This document shows positions 6,138-9,743 of a DNA stretch of 9,743 nucleotides, piece after piece. A program made the translations under genes and the position numbers. This stretch comes from Oxalobacteraceae bacterium (GTDB lineage Bacteria > Pseudomonadota > Gammaproteobacteria > Burkholderiales > Burkholderiaceae_D). How positions within the stretch are numbered: position 1 is the first letter of the stretch; each line of letters opens with the position of its first letter. The DNA lies in contig JAIXQV010000181.1 of assembly GCA_027485535.1 (NCBI GenBank), positions 1 to 9,743 of the forward strand, given 5' to 3'. The notes under the pieces were generated by a model, which was not told where the DNA came from, ran no database searches, and saw only the letters and a program-made list of their open reading frames with translations.

Positions 6138-6918
6138 CAGTCGGTGGCATTTCCTCAAGCGGTATTCCCTCAGCCTGTGCTCTGAGCAGTTGTGTAGAGA
6201 ATTGGTCGATACATTGCTCAAGTAGGGCTGCACCCTCTTCCGCAGTTGCAAGGCTCGGGGATCCACACACGCCGTGCACACTCTCTTTGTTGACGGTATA
6301 GGAAAAAAAGCAGCACGCAGAGCGGTTAGGCTCATCCTTCGCCTTACTCATGTCAACCAAGTCTGGACGCATGTGAAGCATCAGTGAGGTTTCAGCTGCA
6401 TTAGCGTGGAAGTTGGTATCGCCATCACGGAAGTACACCTCCCCGATCTCGCGGGTGATTTCCCAAATCGAGCGCAGCGCGATGCGCACCTCCGGGAAAT
6501 CAGCGCGTACGTTTTCAAGCGCGCATCGCAAAGGCGCCCAGTTGGTGACATGACCATTCAAGATGACGAGACGATTGAAGCCTGCCGCCTGCACCCACTC
6601 GGCAATCTCGTAAACCACTCGAGCAAGGGTTTCAGGGCGAAGTGACAAGGTGCCCGGCCAGTGCTTACTATGGCCAAGCGAGCAGCCAACAGGTATCGCC
6701 GGCAATACCGGGAAACCGGTACGTGCCGACACACCCTCCGCTATTGCGACAGCCGACATGGTGTCGACACCCATCGGTAGATGCAATCCATGCTGCTCAG
6801 TTGCACCGACCGGCAGTATCGCGAGATCGATGCCACTATCGCGGATCGCAGCGACTTGCTCCCAGCTTAGTTCTTCCCAGCGCACCGGTGCGCCGGTACC
6901 TTTCGCGACGCCACTCAT
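6133..6918 (-). CDS. Creatininase-family metal-dependent amidohydrolase
   Basis: 261 residues, the usual length for the family, which includes creatinine amidohydrolase, FAPy deformylase ArfB and the MftE peptidase. Seen: PVGATEQHGLHLPMGVDT with Glu41, His43 and Asp52 as metal ligands; GHSKHWPGT (82-90); NGHVTN with His123; and AAETSLML with Glu176. The dinuclear metal site therefore looks intact. In creatinine amidohydrolase, from memory, the residue two after that His is a catalytic Glu; here it is Thr125, so true creatininase activity is doubtful. The start ATG overlaps the permease stop by four bases, so it is coupled to that transporter, and the synthetase-like gene follows 60 bases downstream. 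A role in opening a cyclic or linear amide taken up by the permease fits the context. Substrate unknown. Confidence 0.85.
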   Translation of the reverse strand: MSGVAKGTGAPVRWEELSWEQVAAIRDSGIDLAILPVGATEQHGLHLPMGVDTMSAVAIAEGVSARTGFPVLPAIPVGCSLGHSKHWPGTLSLRPETLARVVYEIAEWVQAAGFNRLVILNGHVTNWAPLRCALENVRADFPEVRIALRSIWEITREIGEVYFRDGDTNFHANAAETSLMLHMRPDLVDMSKAKDEPNRSACCFFSYTVNKESVHGVCGSPSLATAEEGAALLEQCIDQFSTQLLRAQAEGIPLEEMPPTD

Positions 6919-8537
6919 GCTGACAACCCGTAGCCAATGATCACAGCAGCAACGCCAGCCGCCAACGTGAGATAGGGAAGCACGCCCGCGCGTGGCTCCA
7001 CGGTCTCTTCATCCGAACCCTCCGGTCGCATATCTTCCGTAAGCTGAGCAGGGAACACGCCCTTGTCCTGGACGTAATGGCGATACAGGAACACCGGGAT
7101 GATGAGCACCGCGACGATGATGCCCGCTGAGAGCGTACCCTGACCCCAGACATTCGCGCCCATGCCCATCAAGAACAGATTAGTGAACCCCAACACTGCA
7201 CCAATCGCTAGCAGCACGGTCGGGGCCCGGTAGGGGCGTGGTGTGTGCGGACGATCGATACGATGCAGCCAGCCGCTCTGCAGATTCATGAAAATGAAAA
7301 TCATGTAGTTCACATTCGCAATAGCAAGCAGGAAAACATAGTCAGACATCATCAGCAGCAACATATTGAAGCAGAGATCAGTCCACATCGCCGCAGTCGG
7401 TGCGCCGTTCTCATTGACGTGCGATAGGTACTTGGGCAACCATCCATCGACTGAGCCCTGATACAACGTGCGCGCCGATCCCGCCATCGCCATACTGACC
7501 GTGAGCAACAGCGAGATGATCAGCAGGACAACAATGACGTTCTCCACCGACGCACCTCCGCCGACGATCCCAGCCATGGCTTTTGCCACGCCCATACCGC
7601 TGTAGATACCGGGGTCGAGCATACCGGTCAGACCCAGCGCGCCTTGGAAGGCAAACGGCACTAGCGTGAACACCGCCATGCAAAGCAGACCAGCGGTGAA
7701 GATGGCGCGAAAGGTATCTCGCGCCGGGTCTTTGAACTCGCGTGTGTAGCAGATCGCGGTCTCGAAAGCGTAGGTCGACCAGCCCGCAATGAAAAGTCCA
7801 CCAGCGAACAAAGTGATACCAGCCCTGTCCCACGCGCCCGCAATCGGAGCACCAGCAGGATCATGAGCGAGCGGAACAAAAGGTGTGTAGTGAGATGCCG
7901 GCGTGTTGCCACTGATGATCGGCAGAATGCCGATGATGAGCAGCGGAAGCAAGGCAATCACCGCCATCATCATCTGAGCGCGCGCCGCTTTTAGCACTCC
8001 GCGATGTTGAATAGCAAAAACCACCAACACCAAAATCCAACCGAGAATAAATGTCGCGTTAATTCGCAGCCTCAACCCTTCGCCGAGCCAGGTGAGTGGC
8101 AGCACGGTGACTTCCCAGGTGAATACCGCCGACTCGGGAGCGAAGAACAGAGTCAGGATATAGCCGGCGCCTAAGCCGGTGCCGATCGCCAGCACGGGTG
8201 ACCAAGAGAACCAGTTGGACCAGACTGAAATTGGGCCAAGTAATTTGCCGTATCGGACCCACGCGATGGCACCATAGACCGAGGCACCACCAGATTTATG
8301 CGGGTACATGCTGGCGATTTCTGCATAGGTAAAACATTGCAGAAAGCCGAAGCTAATTGAGAGGAACCACACTAGTGGCGATACATTGCCTACTGTGGCA
8401 GCAATCGCCCCGATAGAAAATAAAACCAGTGCTGGTGTACCTGCCGCGAACCAGAACGCATGCGTCCATGAAAGACTTCGCTGAAGGGTTTGAGGCTGAG
8501 ACAAATCGGGCGTATCCGTAGACGCGGCTGAGTTCAT
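6915..8537 (-). CDS. APC-family amino acid permease
   Basis: 540 residues from ATG 8537, which has a very strong AAGGAGGAG site four bases upstream. The open frame extends 28 residues further to 8621 without a ribosome site or family-like sequence. It has 12 or more hydrophobic helices and APC hallmarks: GTPALVLFSIGAI (33-45), YAEIASMYPHKSGGA (71-85) with the helix-2 to helix-3 pattern, and the later STYAFE region followed by REFKDPARDTFRAI. A charged cytoplasmic stretch (EDMRPEGSDEETVEPRAG) precedes one extra C-terminal helix (LTLAAGVAAVIIGYGLSA), so the C-terminus probably ends in the periplasm. It is clearly distinct from the 464-residue permease at 1559, both in length and motifs. First gene of the operon with the amidohydrolase and synthetase genes, hence a likely importer of their substrate. 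Which amino compound it carries is unknown. Confidence 0.88.
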   Translation of the reverse strand: MNSAASTDTPDLSQPQTLQRSLSWTHAFWFAAGTPALVLFSIGAIAATVGNVSPLVWFLSISFGFLQCFTYAEIASMYPHKSGGASVYGAIAWVRYGKLLGPISVWSNWFSWSPVLAIGTGLGAGYILTLFFAPESAVFTWEVTVLPLTWLGEGLRLRINATFILGWILVLVVFAIQHRGVLKAARAQMMMAVIALLPLLIIGILPIISGNTPASHYTPFVPLAHDPAGAPIAGAWDRAGITLFAGGLFIAGWSTYAFETAICYTREFKDPARDTFRAIFTAGLLCMAVFTLVPFAFQGALGLTGMLDPGIYSGMGVAKAMAGIVGGGASVENVIVVLLIISLLLTVSMAMAGSARTLYQGSVDGWLPKYLSHVNENGAPTAAMWTDLCFNMLLLMMSDYVFLLAIANVNYMIFIFMNLQSGWLHRIDRPHTPRPYRAPTVLLAIGAVLGFTNLFLMGMGANVWGQGTLSAGIIVAVLIIPVFLYRHYVQDKGVFPAQLTEDMRPEGSDEETVEPRAGVLPYLTLAAGVAAVIIGYGLSA

Positions 8538-8681
8538 GCGCTCCTCCTTGGCCCGCCACCCATAAAGGCGCAGGCATCGATTTATTGAGGCTTGCTTGGA
8601 AGCGCAGATCAATACGTGCAACTGCGCAGCATTTTCTTTGTTGCTCGCTTCAGTGCTCGGTCTTACGTTAAAACTGTTCCA

Positions 8682-8710
8682 ATTAGGACATAGATTAATT
8701 AATCGGTCAA
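8682..8710 (-). promoter_or_regulatory. Candidate sigma-70 promoter for the permease operon
   Basis: On the - strand TTGACC (8710-8705, 5 of 6 matches to TTGACA) is followed by a 17-base spacer and CCTAAT (8687-8682, 4 of 6 to TATAAT). Transcription would start near 8675, giving a leader of about 140 bases before the permease ATG at 8537. The spacer contains the 12-bp palindrome described separately, immediately after the -35 box. Confidence 0.5.
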
Positions 8711-8732
8711 TTAAATTTGATCAGACGATTAA
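8693..8732. promoter_or_regulatory. Palindrome cluster, probable TetR-type operator
   Basis: GATTAATTAATC (8693-8704) is a perfect 12-bp palindrome. Its half TTAATCG (8699-8705) recurs in inverted orientation as CGATTAA (8726-8732), and an imperfect TCAA-N6-TTGA dyad (8707-8720) lies between them. The sites lie between a TetR-family gene and the divergent permease operon and overlap the candidate permease promoter. This is the usual arrangement for a divergent, autoregulated TetR repressor. The exact operator is not proven. Confidence 0.5.
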
Positions 8733-8792
8733 AAATTGGACGGTATGTCGTACTATTCAGCTAACGAGATTAGCCTTTATTTCATTTTTTTT

Positions 8793-9440
8793 ATGTCGAC
8801 AGAGCACGCAACCACCGTAATGCGCCAACGTCCAGATCGCGCCAGTGAGTTAATGAATGCGGCGTTGCATCATTTTGCGCGACAAGACTTTAATACCGTG
8901 ACTATCAAGGACATAGCCAACTCGATTCCGGTCAACAGCGCACTGATTTACTACTACTTTGAAAACAAAGAAGCACTCTTCCGCGCATCGCTAAACCATG
9001 CTGCAGACCTTGCGATCGCTCGATACGAGGAAATGTGCAAGAGTCTCACCTCGCCTGACGAATTCATCGAGGCTTGGTTTGATAACCATATCGAATCAGG
9101 TGATCTGATCCGATATATGGTGAAAGTGATGTTAGATTTTGCCGCCACGCATCCGCAACGGGACATGATCGAGAGTGGAATTCAGCGCTTCTACGGTACT
9201 GAGCGAGACATTCTCGTTAAGTACCTACACGAGGGTATGTCACAAGGTGTGTTCAGCGATGTGGATATCAACGGAGCAGCGCAGGTTGCATCGACCATGC
9301 TAGACGGCGTCATAGTTCGTAGCCAAATACAACCCGAGTTCGATATAGCCGCAGCAATCGCTGAGTTGAAGAAAGTGTTTTGGCGTTATGTCGGGTTTAA
9401 TACTTATCACCGATCAAAGGATCGCACTAAAGCTGCTTAA
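8793..9440 (+). CDS. TetR/AcrR-family transcriptional regulator
   Basis: 215 residues from ATG 8793, a normal length for the family. The N-terminal helix-turn-helix is clear: ASELMNAALHHFARQDFNTV followed by TIKDIANSIPVNSALIYYYF (about 38-56) and ENKEALF, the TetR signature. The C-terminal ligand-binding half (about 70-215) is all-helical in appearance but not assignable to a ligand class. Start choice is uncertain: no good ribosome site precedes ATG 8793, and in-frame starts also exist at TTG 8736, ATG 8745 and ATG 8820. It is divergent from the permease-amidohydrolase-synthetase operon with an AT-rich gap rich in palindromes, so it most likely represses that operon and itself, and releases on binding the pathway's substrate or a product. 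Regulation of the distant + strand genes is possible but not shown. Confidence 0.88.
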   Translation: MSTEHATTVMRQRPDRASELMNAALHHFARQDFNTVTIKDIANSIPVNSALIYYYFENKEALFRASLNHAADLAIARYEEMCKSLTSPDEFIEAWFDNHIESGDLIRYMVKVMLDFAATHPQRDMIESGIQRFYGTERDILVKYLHEGMSQGVFSDVDINGAAQVASTMLDGVIVRSQIQPEFDIAAAIAELKKVFWRYVGFNTYHRSKDRTKAA

Positions 9441-9470
9441 TCGAGGGTGCGTTTAATTCTGGACCTAGCC

Positions 9471-9526
9471 ATAACAAAACGTCACTCGAATCAAACCGCA
9501 CCAGTCTGATTGGTGGTGACTCGAGT
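9471..9526 (-). terminator. Hairpin in the convergent gap, possible terminator of the right-edge gene
   Basis: ACTCGAATCA (9484-9493) pairs with TGACTCGAGT (9517-9526) over 10 positions with one mismatch. Inside it CACCA (9499-9503) pairs with TGGTG (9511-9515) around a seven-base loop. Read on the - strand, the stem is followed by GACGTTTTGTTAT, an interrupted T tract. It lies between the stops of the TetR gene and the right-edge gene, where a terminator for the latter is expected. On the + strand no T run follows. Confidence 0.45.
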
Positions 9527-9566
9527 ATGTACTCGATATTGGCACGTTACAGCACCGCAGATGGTA

Positions 9567-9743
9567 TTACTTCCTTTTACTCGCTGGGGTTAGCCCGGTG
9601 AATTCAATGCGCATGGCAACCCAGGCGGCATGCATCGCCTGACGCAGGCCGATGGCGTCATCCGCGAGTAATCTCATCCACGCACCTGCCCCGTTCGGCA
9701 GCGCTGATGCAGCAGCATAAACACCTGCAATCGGCTCAATCGC
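9567..9743 (-). CDS. C-terminal 58 residues of a protein, possibly urease accessory protein UreD
   Basis: An open frame runs in from the right edge to a TAA at 9569-9567. The visible end reads PNGAGAWMRLLADDAIGLRQ, then AMHAAWVAMRIEFTGL, and finishes in KRK. This resembles the C-terminal pattern of UreD (a glycine followed by a hydrophobic RLL, an acidic turn, then a helix with W and R and a short basic end), but the common PRIW ending is absent, so the match is tentative. UreD is a chaperone that, with UreF and UreG, loads nickel into urease. A urease locus beside amide and amine nitrogen genes would be sensible, since several amide pathways release urea. The gene runs on the same strand as the permease operon but is separated from it by the TetR gene. 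The rest of the gene lies outside the window. Confidence 0.5.
   Translation of the reverse strand, partial: AIEPIAGVYAAASALPNGAGAWMRLLADDAIGLRQAMHAAWVAMRIEFTGLTPASKRK

Noticed and set aside
8538..8621. 28-residue upstream extension of the second permease
   Set aside because: Not APC-like, and ATG 8537 has a near-perfect AAGGAGGAG directly upstream.
1..9743. Mobile elements, CRISPR, toxin-antitoxin or phage-defence genes
   Set aside because: No transposase, integrase, repeat array, toxin-antitoxin pair or nuclease/helicase module is visible; all recognisable genes are metabolic, transport or regulatory.

Overview
The window looks like part of a proteobacterial chromosome. By eye it is moderately GC-rich (an estimate, not computed), and a beta- or gammaproteobacterium is my guess from codon use and protein style. 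It is packed with genes for amine and amide nitrogen metabolism and membrane transport. I see no tRNA, rRNA, transposase, integrase or CRISPR array.

Left block, + strand (2-3917). The 3' end of an FMN/Fe-S glutamate-synthase-domain protein (GlxD/MgsC type) comes first, then a 173-base gap. Next is a tightly packed row of genes: three small membrane proteins (120, 130 and 47 aa), an APC-family permease resembling ethanolamine permeases, a 228-aa membrane-anchored protein of unknown function and an 88-aa membrane protein. A near-perfect intrinsic terminator (11-bp stem, 8 T) lies inside the first codons of the 228-aa gene, just after the permease. The block may therefore be split into permease and post-permease parts by conditional termination.

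Middle (3980-6072). A class-I glutamine amidotransferase-like hydrolase (+ strand) converges on a GlnT/GmaS-type glutamine synthetase homologue (- strand). Their stop codons overlap by 4 bases, so there is no room for a terminator between them.

Right block, - strand (8537 down to 4711). A second APC permease, a creatininase-family amidohydrolase (4-base overlap with the permease) and the glutamine-synthetase-like gene form an apparent operon. A divergent TetR-type regulator follows on the + strand. The AT-rich region between regulator and permease holds a plausible sigma-70 promoter whose spacer contains a perfect 12-bp palindrome, a good operator candidate. The right edge holds the C-terminus of another - strand protein, tentatively urease accessory protein UreD.

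How the genes may work together (inference): one or both permeases import a primary amine or amino compound. The GmaS-like ligase joins it to glutamate to give a gamma-glutamylamide. The product is then either processed by a GlxD/MgsC-containing synthase, as in the N-methylglutamate pathway, or cleaved by the amidotransferase-like hydrolase, as in the PuuA/PuuD putrescine and aniline gamma-glutamylation routes. The creatininase-family enzyme probably opens another amide. The substrate cannot be read from the sequence. The least explained part is the set of small membrane proteins around the first permease.
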